A DNA stretch of 64,000 nt from Avoscillospira_A sp052117125 (GCF_052117125.1 NZ_JBQKJT010000007.1:1-64000); one strand, 5' to 3'; shown: positions 49,815 through 58,955, numbered from the stretch's first letter. A program made the numbers and translations. The notes: generated from the letters alone by a model not told the origin.

Positions 49815-52523
49815 ATGGCTGAAACGAAAAAGAAACCTCGTTCCACGTCCGGCGGTAAATCGGCCAAACAGTCGACAACCCGGCGGACTTCGGCCCAGCG
49901 TTCCACGGGGAAAAAGCCCATTCACCGAGAAGTAGGGGCGGTGGTTTGCCTGTTTCTGGGCTTTTTTCTGCTGCTGGGATGCTTTGGGGTGGACGCCCTT
50001 TTCATTAAGTTGCTGCGGGATGTAACCCGTGGTCTTATCGGCAGCGGCCTGTACCTGTTGCCGGTGATTTTGCTGCTGAGTTTTTGGATACTCCTGTTCC
50101 ATCGGGGCCGTCCGGTGAAGTTCCGCATGGTCTGTGCCTTCCTGTTGCCCATCGCCACCGGAGCATTGGGGCAGCTCTTTGGCGGTGTAAAGCCTGAGTG
50201 GACCGGCGCTGTGGTGGGGATTCTCTGGCGCGGCGGCATCAACGGTACCGCCGGCGGCCTGATTTCCGGCATGTTGGCTATGCTGTTTTCCAGCCTGTTC
50301 AGCACCGTGGGCGCCGTGGTGTTGTTTCTGGTCATCTTCGTCATTGGATTGCTGGGCGCACTGAACATGACCATTGTCAGTGTTATGCAGGCTATCCGCA
50401 ATCGGCCCCGGCTGCCGGAGTATGACCCGCCGGAGGAAGAGCCGGTGGACACGGCGGCGACCATTGTCAATCATGTGGCTAATCGGCACATTGAACGGGT
50501 GGAGCAGCGTCGGGAGAAGAAGCAGGAGCAGCTGGCCAGACAGGCACAGCAGGCCCAGGAGCGTCAGGCCCGCAGTGCCGCCGATTTCGACTTGCCGGTG
50601 GATGAGCCGCTGCTGCCGCCGCAGGAACAGCCTGCGCCCAAGGTCACTCACGGGCTGCGCTCGCCGGATCAGTATCTGCTGGAACAGCAGCAGAAGGCGG
50701 CGGGAGAGCTGCCGCCGGAGGAAGCGGAAGAGAAGCAGACGGTCGATCAGGAGCAGGAGACCGTCCGGGAGGTGCTGGACGACGATCTGCTGGAGGTTTT
50801 CGATGCGCCCGTTCGTCCCATGCCGAAACCCATAGTCCCGGTGAACCCTGCGCCGTCCGCCCCTGCACTGGCTACCCCTGCACCGGCTGCTCCAACACCG
50901 GAGCCACCCGTGCAGTCTTCGCCGGTGGAGGAGACACCCCAAAAGGTCAAAGCGTCCGACGCGCAGCAGTCCGCCGCAGAGATTTCCATGGAAATCACAA
51001 TGGGTGGGGGAGAGACCGGCGAATACGTATTCCCACCGGTTTCCCTGCTGCGTATGAGCCAGGGCGGCGACGTGGACGGCACCGAGGAAATGCGGGAAAA
51101 TACCGAGCGCCTCAACGCCACACTTGAGAGCTTCAATATCGAGGCACATATTGTTAACGTCACTCGCGGCCCGTCGGTGACCCGGTATGAACTGGAACTG
51201 GACCGGGGCGTCAAGCTGTCCAAGGTTACCAATCTGGCCGACGATATCGCCCTGTCTCTAGGTGCGTCCGGTGTACGTATTTCCGCTATCCCCAACAAGA
51301 TTTCCGTGGTGGGCATCGAGGTGCCCAACCGGTTGGTCAGCACCGTTTTGGCCCGGGATGTGTTGGATTCCAAGGAGTTTGAGCAGAGCAAGTCGAAGAT
51401 CTCCTTTGCCGTGGGCAAGGATATCGGCGGCAACCGTATTATTGGCGATATTGCCAAGCTGCCCCACCTGCTGATTGCCGGTACCACCGGTTCCGGTAAG
51501 TCGGTCTGTATGAACTCCCTGATCATTTCGCTGCTGTTCAAGGCCCGACCCGACGAGGTTCGTCTGATTATGGTGGACCCCAAAATGGTGGAATTGGGCA
51601 TTTACAACGGCATTCCGCACCTTTTGATTCCCGTGGTCACAGACCCGAAGAAGGCGGCGGGCGCGCTGCAATGGGCTGTCACCGAAATGATGCGCCGCTA
51701 TCGGGCCATGGCCGATGCCGGTGTTCGAGACCTGGACTCATATAACAAGCTGGTCAAATCCATGGACGATGAGCGCAAGCCCATGGAACAGGTGGTGGTG
51801 GTCATCGACGAGCTGGCCGATTTGATGCTGGTAGCCGCCAAGGAAGTGGAAGAATCCATCTGCCGCATTGCACAGATGGGCCGTGCTTCCGGCATCCACC
51901 TGGTCATCGCCACCCAGCGTCCTTCCGCCGATGTTATCACCGGTCTGATGAAAGCCAATATTCCTTCCCGTATTGCGTTCGCTGTGGCCTCCGCCATGGA
52001 ATCCCGCATCATTCTGGACACCCAGGGTGCGGAAAAACTGGTGGGTAAGGGTGATATGCTGTACGCGCCCCTGGGCCAGGGCAAGCCTAAACGTGTTCAG
52101 GGCTGTTTCATCACTGATGAAGAGGTCCAGGAGGTGGTCAGCTTTATCAAGCAGTCGTCGACCCCCAACTATTCCGACGAGGTCCAAGCGCAGATCGAGC
52201 AGAAGATGGAGCAGGGCGGAAAGGGAGACGGCGGCGGCAATGCGGCGGCCGACAGCGGCGGCGAGGGCGACGAGCTGCTGCCCGATGCTGTGGAGGTCAT
52301 TCTGGAAACAGGACAGGCTTCTGTCTCCATGCTTCAGCGGCGACTGAAGCTGGGTTATGCCCGGGCGGCCCGCATTGTGGACGAGATGGAAGACCGGGGC
52401 ATTGTGGGTCCCTTTGAAGGCTCCAAACCCCGCCAGCTGCTCATTACGCGAGAACAGTGGGAAGTGATGAAAAACGGCGGCACCGTCCAACCGGAACCGC
52501 CGGTAGAGGAAGAGATTCCCTAA
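49815..52523 (+). CDS. ftsK: DNA translocase FtsK/SpoIIIE
   Basis: A 902-residue septal DNA pump. A basic start is followed by four transmembrane helices (about 40-190), a Glu/Gln/Pro-rich linker (about 195-390) and the motor domain with Walker A GTTGSGKSV at 556-564, the DPKMVELG block and VVIDELADLM. A winged-helix gamma domain (about 830-890) reads orienting motifs. In a spore former it would also move the chromosome into the forespore. It is followed by a terminator. Confidence 0.97.
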   Translation: MAETKKKPRSTSGGKSAKQSTTRRTSAQRSTGKKPIHREVGAVVCLFLGFFLLLGCFGVDALFIKLLRDVTRGLIGSGLYLLPVILLLSFWILLFHRGRPVKFRMVCAFLLPIATGALGQLFGGVKPEWTGAVVGILWRGGINGTAGGLISGMLAMLFSSLFSTVGAVVLFLVIFVIGLLGALNMTIVSVMQAIRNRPRLPEYDPPEEEPVDTAATIVNHVANRHIERVEQRREKKQEQLARQAQQAQERQARSAADFDLPVDEPLLPPQEQPAPKVTHGLRSPDQYLLEQQQKAAGELPPEEAEEKQTVDQEQETVREVLDDDLLEVFDAPVRPMPKPIVPVNPAPSAPALATPAPAAPTPEPPVQSSPVEETPQKVKASDAQQSAAEISMEITMGGGETGEYVFPPVSLLRMSQGGDVDGTEEMRENTERLNATLESFNIEAHIVNVTRGPSVTRYELELDRGVKLSKVTNLADDIALSLGASGVRISAIPNKISVVGIEVPNRLVSTVLARDVLDSKEFEQSKSKISFAVGKDIGGNRIIGDIAKLPHLLIAGTTGSGKSVCMNSLIISLLFKARPDEVRLIMVDPKMVELGIYNGIPHLLIPVVTDPKKAAGALQWAVTEMMRRYRAMADAGVRDLDSYNKLVKSMDDERKPMEQVVVVIDELADLMLVAAKEVEESICRIAQMGRASGIHLVIATQRPSADVITGLMKANIPSRIAFAVASAMESRIILDTQGAEKLVGKGDMLYAPLGQGKPKRVQGCFITDEEVQEVVSFIKQSSTPNYSDEVQAQIEQKMEQGGKGDGGGNAAADSGGEGDELLPDAVEVILETGQASVSMLQRRLKLGYARAARIVDEMEDRGIVGPFEGSKPRQLLITREQWEVMKNGGTVQPEPPVEEEIP

Positions 52524-52564
52524 AAACTGTACCATCTGTAAAAAAAGCCGAATGGTTTTGAGCA

Positions 52565-52610
52565 TCCCCGGCAGGTATTGCCTTAGCGGTATCTGTCGGG
52601 GACATTTTTT
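52565..52610 (+). terminator. Terminator after ftsK
   Basis: TCCCCGGCAGGTAT pairs with GTATCTGTCGGGGA (three G-U pairs) around a 10-base loop, followed by CATTTTTT. Confidence 0.8.
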
Positions 52611-52654
52611 CAACCACTGGACGCATTGGGTGGCAAAAATATGAGGGTATTACA

Positions 52655-53026
52655 ATGTTTTTATATTACAAAGTATCAAAATGGATTGATTCTGCACTAA
52701 AACAAGATGTTCCTGATGCCGTCACGGCATTTTGCTTCAACCTGTATGATGATGGAAGCGGGAAATGGTCTATGGAGCTGATTGGCGCCAGCCGCTTTGA
52801 TTTGGAGGATACAGACTGGCCGTGTGATGAAGTGACGAATTTTATGACACGGGAAATCCCCTTTCAGTGGAGAGATTCTGCAAAATGGGACACTGTTTTG
52901 CAGAACATGATGGGCGTGTTGCAGAACTATCTCCAAACAGGCCAGTATGCAGATCTTCTCAAAAGCAAAAGTGGCGTGGGAATTGGATTTGTGGATGGTG
53001 ATATCGAAATTCTATTTCATCAATAG
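52655..53026 (+). CDS. Orphan immunity-like protein
   Basis: A 123-residue soluble acidic protein (AFCFNLYDDGSGKWSMELIG, then DTDWPCDEVTNF and GVGIGFVDGDIEILFH). Its size, Trp/Asp-rich mixed alpha/beta character and AT-richer DNA resemble immunity proteins of polymorphic toxin systems, where such genes are often left behind without a toxin. No toxin gene is adjacent, so the call is an inference. A GAGGGT site precedes the ATG; a membrane protein follows after 18 bases. Confidence 0.5.
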   Translation: MFLYYKVSKWIDSALKQDVPDAVTAFCFNLYDDGSGKWSMELIGASRFDLEDTDWPCDEVTNFMTREIPFQWRDSAKWDTVLQNMMGVLQNYLQTGQYADLLKSKSGVGIGFVDGDIEILFHQ

Positions 53027-53044
53027 CGGAAGGAGTGAGCCGGC

Positions 53045-53476
53045 GTGGGCGCAGGAAAGCATAAATCGTTTGGAACGCCACTGAAATCATTTCTGATCCT
53101 TGATTTTTTGATTCTTCTCCTGTCCTTTGTGGGAACAGCACAGTTCGCAAAGGAAGCGTATCAGCTGATGTCATTTGCTGGATTTGCGGCCATCTTTGCA
53201 TTGTTTTGTTCTCTTGTGTATTGTGGATTCTCCCTGATCGTGTTTGCGTTGCTGGGGGTGGCATTGTGCCGGCAAACGGTTATTTTTGCAGCTGTTGCAT
53301 TCTTCCTGCAAATTCTGATTCGGATACCTTCCATTTTCTTTGATATACTGGATGGCTATTTCCTACACTCCTGGCATGATATTATAAAAATGGTTCAAAT
53401 TGTCATGGGAATTGTCGGAGTGAGTGGTTTACTTTTTCGATATGTACATAGAAGAAATAAGACAGACCAATTATGA
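53045..53476 (+). CDS. Small four-helix membrane protein
   Basis: A 143-residue protein with four predicted transmembrane segments (about 15-30, 40-70, 78-100, 112-135), a positively charged start (MGAGKHKSF) and a basic C terminus. The start is GTG at 53045 behind GGAAGGAG. AT-richer than the flanking ftsK and spoIIIA genes, co-directional with the immunity-like gene and ended by its own terminator, so the two form an island. No family recognised. Confidence 0.55.
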   Translation: MGAGKHKSFGTPLKSFLILDFLILLLSFVGTAQFAKEAYQLMSFAGFAAIFALFCSLVYCGFSLIVFALLGVALCRQTVIFAAVAFFLQILIRIPSIFFDILDGYFLHSWHDIIKMVQIVMGIVGVSGLLFRYVHRRNKTDQL

Positions 53477-53561
53477 GAGCGAAATACCATGAGAAGATGC
53501 GCATTCGCGCACAGAGACACGCCACGCCTTTCTCACTTCAAAACCGAATACAGAATCAAAC

Positions 53562-53608
53562 AGTGCTTGTCAGTTTCCAGTGAAAGTGACAGGCACTTTG
53601 TTTTTGTT
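53562..53608 (+). terminator. Terminator closing the orphan pair
   Basis: AGTGCTTGTCA (53562-53572) pairs with TGACAGGCACT (53587-53597, one G-U) and is followed by TTGTTTTTGTTT. Confidence 0.7.
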
Positions 53609-53650
53609 TCGGCGAGACTGCCGCTTGTTGATCTCCAAAGCGGCCAAGCG

Positions 53651-53681
53651 GCATTATTGCATCCATCCAGGAGCATAGACC
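53651..53681 (+). promoter_or_regulatory. Possible sigma-E promoter for spoIIIA
   Basis: GCATTATT (53651-53658) and CATAGACC (53674-53681) with a 15-base spacer loosely resemble the mother-cell sigma-E consensus and lie just upstream of spoIIIAA, whose homologues are sigma-E dependent. The match is imperfect. Confidence 0.35.
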
Positions 53682-53718
53682 GGGCTGCCGCCACATAAGG
53701 TGAAGCGGAGGGAAGCGT

Positions 53719-54612
53719 ATGTACCAACGAAAACTGCGTCAAGTCTGTTCTGTGCTGCCGCCCCAATTGGCGGCCATGGTGTCCCAGTTGCCGCTGGAAC
53801 AGGAAGAACAACTGGAGGAACTGCGGCTGAGGTGCGGCAGCGAGATCACTATGGTCTGCGGCGGCCGGGAGCAGCCATTGAGTTTGACCCGCCCCATGCT
53901 CTGCACCCGGGACTTGCTGGAACATCTGGTAAATCTGGCATCGTCCTATTCCACCTACGCGGTGGAAGAGTGCCTGCGACAGGGATATCTGCCACTGGAA
54001 GGGGGGCACCGTCTGGGCCTTTGCGGTACGGCTGTGGTACAGGATGGCCGCATTGCCACCATCAAGGATATCTCGTCGGTCAATCTGCGGGTGGCGGGGC
54101 AGCATTTGGGCTGTGCGACAGCGCTGCTGGATGCCCTGGGTCCCAATCCCGGCAATGTGCTGCTGGTGGGACCTCCCGCCAGCGGTAAAACGACGCTGCT
54201 GCGGGATTTGATCCGCCAGCTATCGGACCGGTTGGACCGGCGGGTGGGTGTGGTGGACAGCCGCGGAGAGATTGCGGCGTCGGTCCGGGGACAGCCACAA
54301 ATGCAGGTGGGCCGTCGAACCGATGTGTTGACCGGGATACCAAAGGACCAGGGACTGGAACTGCTGGTGCGCACCATGAGCCCACACTGGGTAGCCGTGG
54401 ATGAAATCACGGCTAAGGCCGACATTCGTGCCATGGTCCGGGCGGGATATTGCGGCGTCCGTCTGCTGGCAACGGCTCACGCCTTTGGGCGGGAGGACTG
54501 GCAGCGGCGGGCGTTGTATGAGAAGCTGCGCAAGCGAAAAATCTTTGCCAATCTGGTGTTTCTCGATGGGAAGCGCCGCTGGACATTGGAAAGGGTGGAG
54601 GAAGGATGCTGA
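53719..54612 (+). CDS. spoIIIAA: Stage III sporulation protein AA
   Basis: A 297-residue AAA-type ATPase with Walker A GPPASGKTTLLRDL near residues 150-165 and DEITAKADIRAM downstream, related to type II/IV secretion ATPases. It powers the mother-cell half of the SpoIIIA-SpoIIQ feeding-tube complex across the forespore membranes. GGAGGGAAGCGT precedes the ATG. First gene of the operon; overlaps spoIIIAB by 7 bases. Confidence 0.96.
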   Translation: MYQRKLRQVCSVLPPQLAAMVSQLPLEQEEQLEELRLRCGSEITMVCGGREQPLSLTRPMLCTRDLLEHLVNLASSYSTYAVEECLRQGYLPLEGGHRLGLCGTAVVQDGRIATIKDISSVNLRVAGQHLGCATALLDALGPNPGNVLLVGPPASGKTTLLRDLIRQLSDRLDRRVGVVDSRGEIAASVRGQPQMQVGRRTDVLTGIPKDQGLELLVRTMSPHWVAVDEITAKADIRAMVRAGYCGVRLLATAHAFGREDWQRRALYEKLRKRKIFANLVFLDGKRRWTLERVEEGC

Positions 54613-55112
54613 AAACCATGGGAATCCTGATGGTACTTTTGGGGGCCGCCGGAACCGGCGGCTCCATGGCCTTGGGGGTATACCGGTCCAATGTGTTGCT
54701 GCGGCAGCTGTTGGCGGCTATGGAACTGTTGCACAGCGAACTCTCGTTCCGCCGGACGCCTTTACCGGAGGCCATGGAGGCGCTGGCCCATGCGAGTCAG
54801 GGAGCGGTGGCGGCTTTTTTCCAGGCTATGGCCCGGGATTTGGCCCTGCGGCAGGAACGGTCTGTGGCCGTTATTATGCGGAAAAATCTTATGCGGTCCA
54901 GTTTTACACCCCAGGCCCGCCGAATTTTACAGCAGTTGGGGAACGGTCTGGGACAGTATGACCTGGACAGCCAACTGCGGGCCGTTGCTCTGGCAGAGAA
55001 GCGGCTGCAGGAACGGCTGGACGAAGCACGGGCCCAGCAGGCCGGACGCATCCGCAGTTATTGCACTCTGGGCGTCTGTGCCGGGCTGGCCATTGCCATT
55101 CTGGCATGGTAG
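54606..55112 (+). CDS. spoIIIAB: Stage III sporulation protein AB
   Basis: A 168-residue protein with an N-terminal transmembrane helix (about 5-22), a helical middle (LLRQLLAAMELLHSELSFRRTPLPEAM) and a C-terminal helix (LGVCAGLAIAILAW). It is homologous in shape to type II secretion GspF-like membrane components, as in Bacillus SpoIIIAB. Position between AA and AC is conserved. Confidence 0.93.
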   Translation: MLKTMGILMVLLGAAGTGGSMALGVYRSNVLLRQLLAAMELLHSELSFRRTPLPEAMEALAHASQGAVAAFFQAMARDLALRQERSVAVIMRKNLMRSSFTPQARRILQQLGNGLGQYDLDSQLRAVALAEKRLQERLDEARAQQAGRIRSYCTLGVCAGLAIAILAW

Positions 55113-55199
55113 GAGACATATGGGCCGCAGGACCGGCATAGACTGCACTATGGCGAGGGGGACAGGCTCCCCAATCTGGAACAGAAGAGAGGCAGACTC

Positions 55200-55394
55200 A
55201 TGGACATTGATCTGATCTTTAAAATTGCCGCCGTCGGTATTATCGTCTCCATCCTCAACCAGGTATTGGTGCGGTCGGGCCGGGAGGAGCAGGCCACCAT
55301 GACCACACTGGCGGGGCTGGTGGTGGTGCTCATGATCGTCGTGCAGCGCATAGCCGAATTATTCGATCTGGTCAAGGACCTGTTTCAATTCTGA
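55200..55394 (+). CDS. spoIIIAC: Stage III sporulation protein AC
   Basis: A 64-residue protein with two transmembrane helices (about 4-20 and 30-50), the usual size of SpoIIIAC (MDIDLIFKIAAVGIIVSILNQ). It follows an 87-base gap after AB and overlaps the start of AD by one base (TGATG). Confidence 0.95.
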   Translation: MDIDLIFKIAAVGIIVSILNQVLVRSGREEQATMTTLAGLVVVLMIVVQRIAELFDLVKDLFQF

Positions 55395-55795
55395 TGGAAC
55401 CGTTTTTGAAGATTCTGGCCCTGGCCCTGGTGACGGTGCTGGCCATCCTGCTCCTGCGGAAACGGACGACGGAATTTGCCCTGGTCCTGTCTCTGGTGTG
55501 TATCAGCGCGTTGTGCTTCTACGCCGCCACCACGTTGCAGCCGGTGATGGACATGCTGGAACGGTTGGAAACACTGTCCGGTGTCCATGGCGCTGTGCTG
55601 GCGCCGGTGGTCAAGACGGCCCTTATCGGGATTCTGACCCATATTTGCGCTGGAATTTGCAGTGATGCCGGAGAAAACGGGATCGCCCGTATGGTGGAGC
55701 TGTGCGGCACGGCCATGGCTCTGTACTTGTCCACGCCGTTGATCACAGCGGTGCTGGACCTACTGGACACGCTGCTGGGAGGTGCTGCTCCATGA
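55394..55795 (+). CDS. spoIIIAD: Stage III sporulation protein AD
   Basis: A 133-residue membrane protein with four hydrophobic segments (EPFLKILALALVTVLAILLL start, later KTALIGILTHICAGICSDAGE). It belongs to the same family as AC, extended. Overlaps spoIIIAE by 4 bases. Confidence 0.95.
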   Translation: MEPFLKILALALVTVLAILLLRKRTTEFALVLSLVCISALCFYAATTLQPVMDMLERLETLSGVHGAVLAPVVKTALIGILTHICAGICSDAGENGIARMVELCGTAMALYLSTPLITAVLDLLDTLLGGAAP

Positions 55796-56886
55796 GACGA
55801 TGGCTGCTGAGTTGTTTGGCGGCACTGCTGCTGGCGGTGACTGTGGGGGCCACCGATCTGGCGGAGGAACAGCGGCAGGCCATCGGTATCGACGGATTGC
55901 AGGAGGGACTGACCGGCGAAACGGCGACGCTGGTAGAAGACCTGTCCCCGGTGGAAACAACCGACCTGAGCCATGGCTTGTCATCCATCTGGCAGAAACT
56001 GCTGCCCCAGTTGGATACGGTGATCCTCAGTGGTGTCCGAACGGCCATTTCGTTGATGGCTGTGGTCATTCTTTGCTCCATGGTGACCCAAATGGAGACG
56101 AAGCTCTCCAAAAACGCCGTGCTGCTGGCGGGAACCCTTGCGATTACGCTGCTCAGTGCCGCCAACGTACACACCATGGTGGGACTGGGGCGGGAGACCT
56201 TACAGGAATTGCAGAGTTTCAGCAGCCTGCTGCTGCCCGTCATGGCGGCGGCCACGGCAGCCAGCGGCGGCGTCAGTTCCGCCGGAGCGCTGTACGCCGC
56301 GTCGGTACTGGTGTCCAACATTTTAATGACCGTCATCAATTATATTCTTATTCCAATTCTATACGCCTATCTGGCCGTATCGGCGGCCAATGCCGTTCTG
56401 GGCAATCAGACGTTGGCCAGAGTGCGGGAGCTGGGGCGGTGGATTGTGACCAATGGCCTAAAACTGACGGTGTTTGCGTTCACCGGTTATCTGAGCCTGT
56501 CGGGTATCTTGTCCGGCGCGACGGACCAGTCGGCGCTAAAAGCGGCAAAGCTCGCCATGGGCGCAGCGGTGCCGGTGGTGGGCGGCATGATTTCTGATGC
56601 GTCGGAGACGGTGCTGGTCAGTGCCGGGATATTACGCAGTTCGGCGGGAGTGTTCGGCATGTTGGTGGTCGTTGCCATCTGCCTGCTGCCGTTGATCCGG
56701 TTGGGCGTCCAGCATCTTCTATTGAAGCTGACGGCGGCGCTCAGCTCCACTGTGGGAGAAAAGCCGCTGGTGGACCTCATCGAGAGTGTATCCGATGTTA
56801 TGGGATTTCTGATGGGTATGACAGGAGCCAGTGCCTTTATGCTTCTGATTTCCTGCGTCTGTTCCCTAAAGGTGGTGAGTTCATGA
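55792..56886 (+). CDS. spoIIIAE: Stage III sporulation protein AE
   Basis: A 364-residue protein with a signal peptide (residues 1-20, ending VGA-TD), an extracytoplasmic N-terminal stretch and about seven C-terminal transmembrane helices. The ATG at 55792 overlaps the AD stop (ATGA); a longer open frame from 55702 reads inside AD and is out of family. Part of the channel complex in the mother-cell membrane. Confidence 0.94.
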   Translation: MRRWLLSCLAALLLAVTVGATDLAEEQRQAIGIDGLQEGLTGETATLVEDLSPVETTDLSHGLSSIWQKLLPQLDTVILSGVRTAISLMAVVILCSMVTQMETKLSKNAVLLAGTLAITLLSAANVHTMVGLGRETLQELQSFSSLLLPVMAAATAASGGVSSAGALYAASVLVSNILMTVINYILIPILYAYLAVSAANAVLGNQTLARVRELGRWIVTNGLKLTVFAFTGYLSLSGILSGATDQSALKAAKLAMGAAVPVVGGMISDASETVLVSAGILRSSAGVFGMLVVVAICLLPLIRLGVQHLLLKLTAALSSTVGEKPLVDLIESVSDVMGFLMGMTGASAFMLLISCVCSLKVVSS

Positions 56887-57368
56887 GCGAGGCGGTACGG
56901 CAGTATCTGCTCTCGGTGGTGGCAATGGCCATGCTGGCTGGTGTCCTGTTGGCTCTGGTGCCTAAGGGGGCGGTCCACCGGTCCCTCAGTTTTCTGTGCG
57001 GCCTGGCTATGATTCTGGTAGCGCTGGGGCCGTTGGCCCGGGTCGATGTGGATGCTTTGGCTCAGGCCATGTCCCGTGCCAAGATGCAGGCGGAGGAAGC
57101 AGCCTGGGGCGTCACCATCGACAATACCCAATGGGTGGCCGATATCATAAAGCGGGATGCGGAGACATATATATGGGACAGGGCTGAGGACTTGAATATA
57201 TGGCCCGAGGCCGTGGAGGTGACGGTAGCCGTTGGCGGAACATACCCATACCCCTACAGCGCCGACATTACCGCTGCGGCCGACCCAACCCGGCAGAAAC
57301 AGCTGGAGCGGGCGCTGGAGGCAGAACTGGCAATCCCGGCAGAACGACAGGAGTGGCACGAACCATGA
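56883..57368 (+). CDS. spoIIIAF: Stage III sporulation protein AF
   Basis: A 161-residue protein with two N-terminal transmembrane helices (about 8-28 and 35-55) and a C-terminal domain of the ring-building type (VEVTVAVGGTYPYPYSADIT). Overlaps AE and AG by 4 bases each. AF, like AG and AH, is thought to form part of the stacked rings. Confidence 0.9.
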   Translation: MSEAVRQYLLSVVAMAMLAGVLLALVPKGAVHRSLSFLCGLAMILVALGPLARVDVDALAQAMSRAKMQAEEAAWGVTIDNTQWVADIIKRDAETYIWDRAEDLNIWPEAVEVTVAVGGTYPYPYSADITAAADPTRQKQLERALEAELAIPAERQEWHEP

Positions 57369-57892
57369 AGGAAACCAACTGGAAAGCGGGTCTGCATCAC
57401 AATTTGCAGGTCCTGGGAAAATTCAAATATCCTCTGGCCATTTTGCTGCTGGGGCTGGTGCTGCTGGCCTGGCCCACAAAGGAAGCGGAAGTGCCGGAGA
57501 CCACAGCGGCTCCGGAGGAGACGGTCGTGGTCTCCAGCAACGGACCGGAGCAGCTGGAACAGCGCCTGGCGTCCCTGCTGAGCAATATGGAAGGCGCTGG
57601 GCGGGTGGAGGTGCTGTTGCAATACGCGGCAGGCCCCCGGACTGTCTACCAGACCGACAGTACCCAGGAGGTGACTGACGGCAGCGACGAAAAGACAACA
57701 GCCGTTACCATTGAAACGGTGCAGAGCGGCGAGGGACCGGTGGTGGTCCAGACCGTGGAACCTACCTTTATGGGGGCGGTTATTGCCGCGGAGGGAGCGG
57801 ACCAAGCTTCGGTCCGGCTGGATTTGGTGAACGCGGTTTCCAGTCTCACAGGGCTGGGGGCGGACCGTATCACAGTGATCAAATTAAAATAA
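57365..57892 (+). CDS. spoIIIAG: Stage III sporulation protein AG
   Basis: A 175-residue protein with one transmembrane helix (about 22-39), a Glu/Thr/Pro linker and a ring-building domain (LEQRLASLLSNMEGAGRVEVLL, then ending GLGADRITVIKLK). In Bacillus, AG forms a large ring in the space between the two membranes. The ATG at 57365 is inside the AF end. Confidence 0.94.
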   Translation: MKETNWKAGLHHNLQVLGKFKYPLAILLLGLVLLAWPTKEAEVPETTAAPEETVVVSSNGPEQLEQRLASLLSNMEGAGRVEVLLQYAAGPRTVYQTDSTQEVTDGSDEKTTAVTIETVQSGEGPVVVQTVEPTFMGAVIAAEGADQASVRLDLVNAVSSLTGLGADRITVIKLK

Positions 57893-57908
57893 CCAGGAGG
57901 AATGGACA

Positions 57909-58466
57909 ATGAAGAATTGGAAGCGGAATGCGGTGACAGCTGTGGTGCTGATGTTTGTCTGTGCAGGTGTGTATCTCAATTGGTCCTACAACCAGCAGAA
58001 TACCACCAATCTGGCGGACACCCTGGATGCACAGAAGGTCATGGGAGAGAATCTGGTGCTGTCCAACGACGGCGCGGTGACAGAAACCGGCGGCGAAGGG
58101 GGCGGCAGCGCGGTCAACGACTACTTTGCCGAGGTGCGGCTCAGCCGTCAGACGGCCCGGGACAGTGCCGTGGAGACGCTGCAGGAGACCATTTCCTACG
58201 CCGGGGAAGAGGAAGACGTGTCGGAGGTCTCCGGCCAGCTTAACAGCATCGTCAACGATGCCCTGGCAGAGTCACAAATTGAAAGTCTGGTGGTGGCCAA
58301 GGGCTACGAGGAGTGCGTGGCGTACATGAATGAGGACAATATTTCCATTGCGGTGTCGGCGCCGGCGGAGGGCCTCAGTGCCACCGATGTGGCCCTGATC
58401 TCTGATATCGTCACGTCCCAGTCGGACTACACCCTGTCCCAAATTCGGGTGATCGAGGTCAAGTAA
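57909..58466 (+). CDS. spoIIIAH: Stage III sporulation protein AH
   Basis: A 185-residue protein with an N-terminal transmembrane helix (NWKRNAVTAVVLMFVCAGVYL) and a C-terminal YscJ/FliF-like ring domain (about 85-185). It contacts forespore SpoIIQ (or its functional counterpart GerM/SpoIIQ-like proteins in Clostridia) across the engulfment space. CCAGGAGG precedes the ATG. Last gene of the operon. Confidence 0.95.
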   Translation: MKNWKRNAVTAVVLMFVCAGVYLNWSYNQQNTTNLADTLDAQKVMGENLVLSNDGAVTETGGEGGGSAVNDYFAEVRLSRQTARDSAVETLQETISYAGEEEDVSEVSGQLNSIVNDALAESQIESLVVAKGYEECVAYMNEDNISIAVSAPAEGLSATDVALISDIVTSQSDYTLSQIRVIEVK

Positions 58467-58476
58467 AAGAATCTCC

Positions 58477-58504
58477 TTGTAATTTTCCTGAATTGTGGTA
58501 AAAT
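58477..58504 (+). promoter_or_regulatory. Promoter for yqhY
   Basis: TTGTAA (58477-58482) and TAAAAT (58499-58504) with a 16-base spacer, right after the spoIIIAH stop and 24 bases before the yqhY ATG. Confidence 0.6.
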
Positions 58505-58528
58505 GGTACCATCAAGGAGGGATTCCCC

Positions 58529-58909
58529 ATGGGTGAAAACAAGGAATATCTGTCTGCCACGCAGGAGAACGGCTCCATCCACATTTCTCAGGAGGTCATC
58601 GCCTCCATCGCTGCCCTGGCGGCCAGCGAGGTGGAAGGCGTCTGTGGCCTCAGCGCCAACCTCGGCTCCGACATTGCCGAGCTGCTGGGCCGGAAAAACC
58701 TGGGCCGCGGCGTGAAGATCACCATCCACGATGACTCCATCGCCATCGACTGCTATGTGGTGGCCCTGTTCGGCTACTCCGTTATTGACATTGCCAAGAA
58801 TGTCCAGGAGCGGGTGGTCACGGCGGTGGAATCCATGACCGGCGCCACGGTGCGCAGCGTCAATGTGGACATCTGCGGCATCTCGCTGCCCAAGGAAACA
58901 AAAAAATAA
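58529..58909 (+). CDS. yqhY: Asp23/Gls24 family protein (YqhY-like)
   Basis: A 126-residue protein of the Asp23/Gls24 family (ISQEVIASIAALAASEVEGVCGL, then VIDIAKNVQERVVTAVESMTG). The Bacillus homologue YqhY is encoded next to acetyl-CoA carboxylase genes and nusB and affects fatty-acid balance; here it keeps the nusB neighbour. AAGGAGGG precedes the ATG, and a terminator follows. Confidence 0.93.
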   Translation: MGENKEYLSATQENGSIHISQEVIASIAALAASEVEGVCGLSANLGSDIAELLGRKNLGRGVKITIHDDSIAIDCYVVALFGYSVIDIAKNVQERVVTAVESMTGATVRSVNVDICGISLPKETKK

Positions 58910-58918
58910 TTTCCGAAA

Positions 58919-58955
58919 AATAAACCCTTTGTGAAAACAGAGGGTTTATTTTTTT
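58919..58955 (+). terminator. Terminator after yqhY
   Basis: AATAAACCCT and AGGGTTTATT form the main stem, extended by TGT/ACA, around GAAA, and run into TTTTT. Confidence 0.85.
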
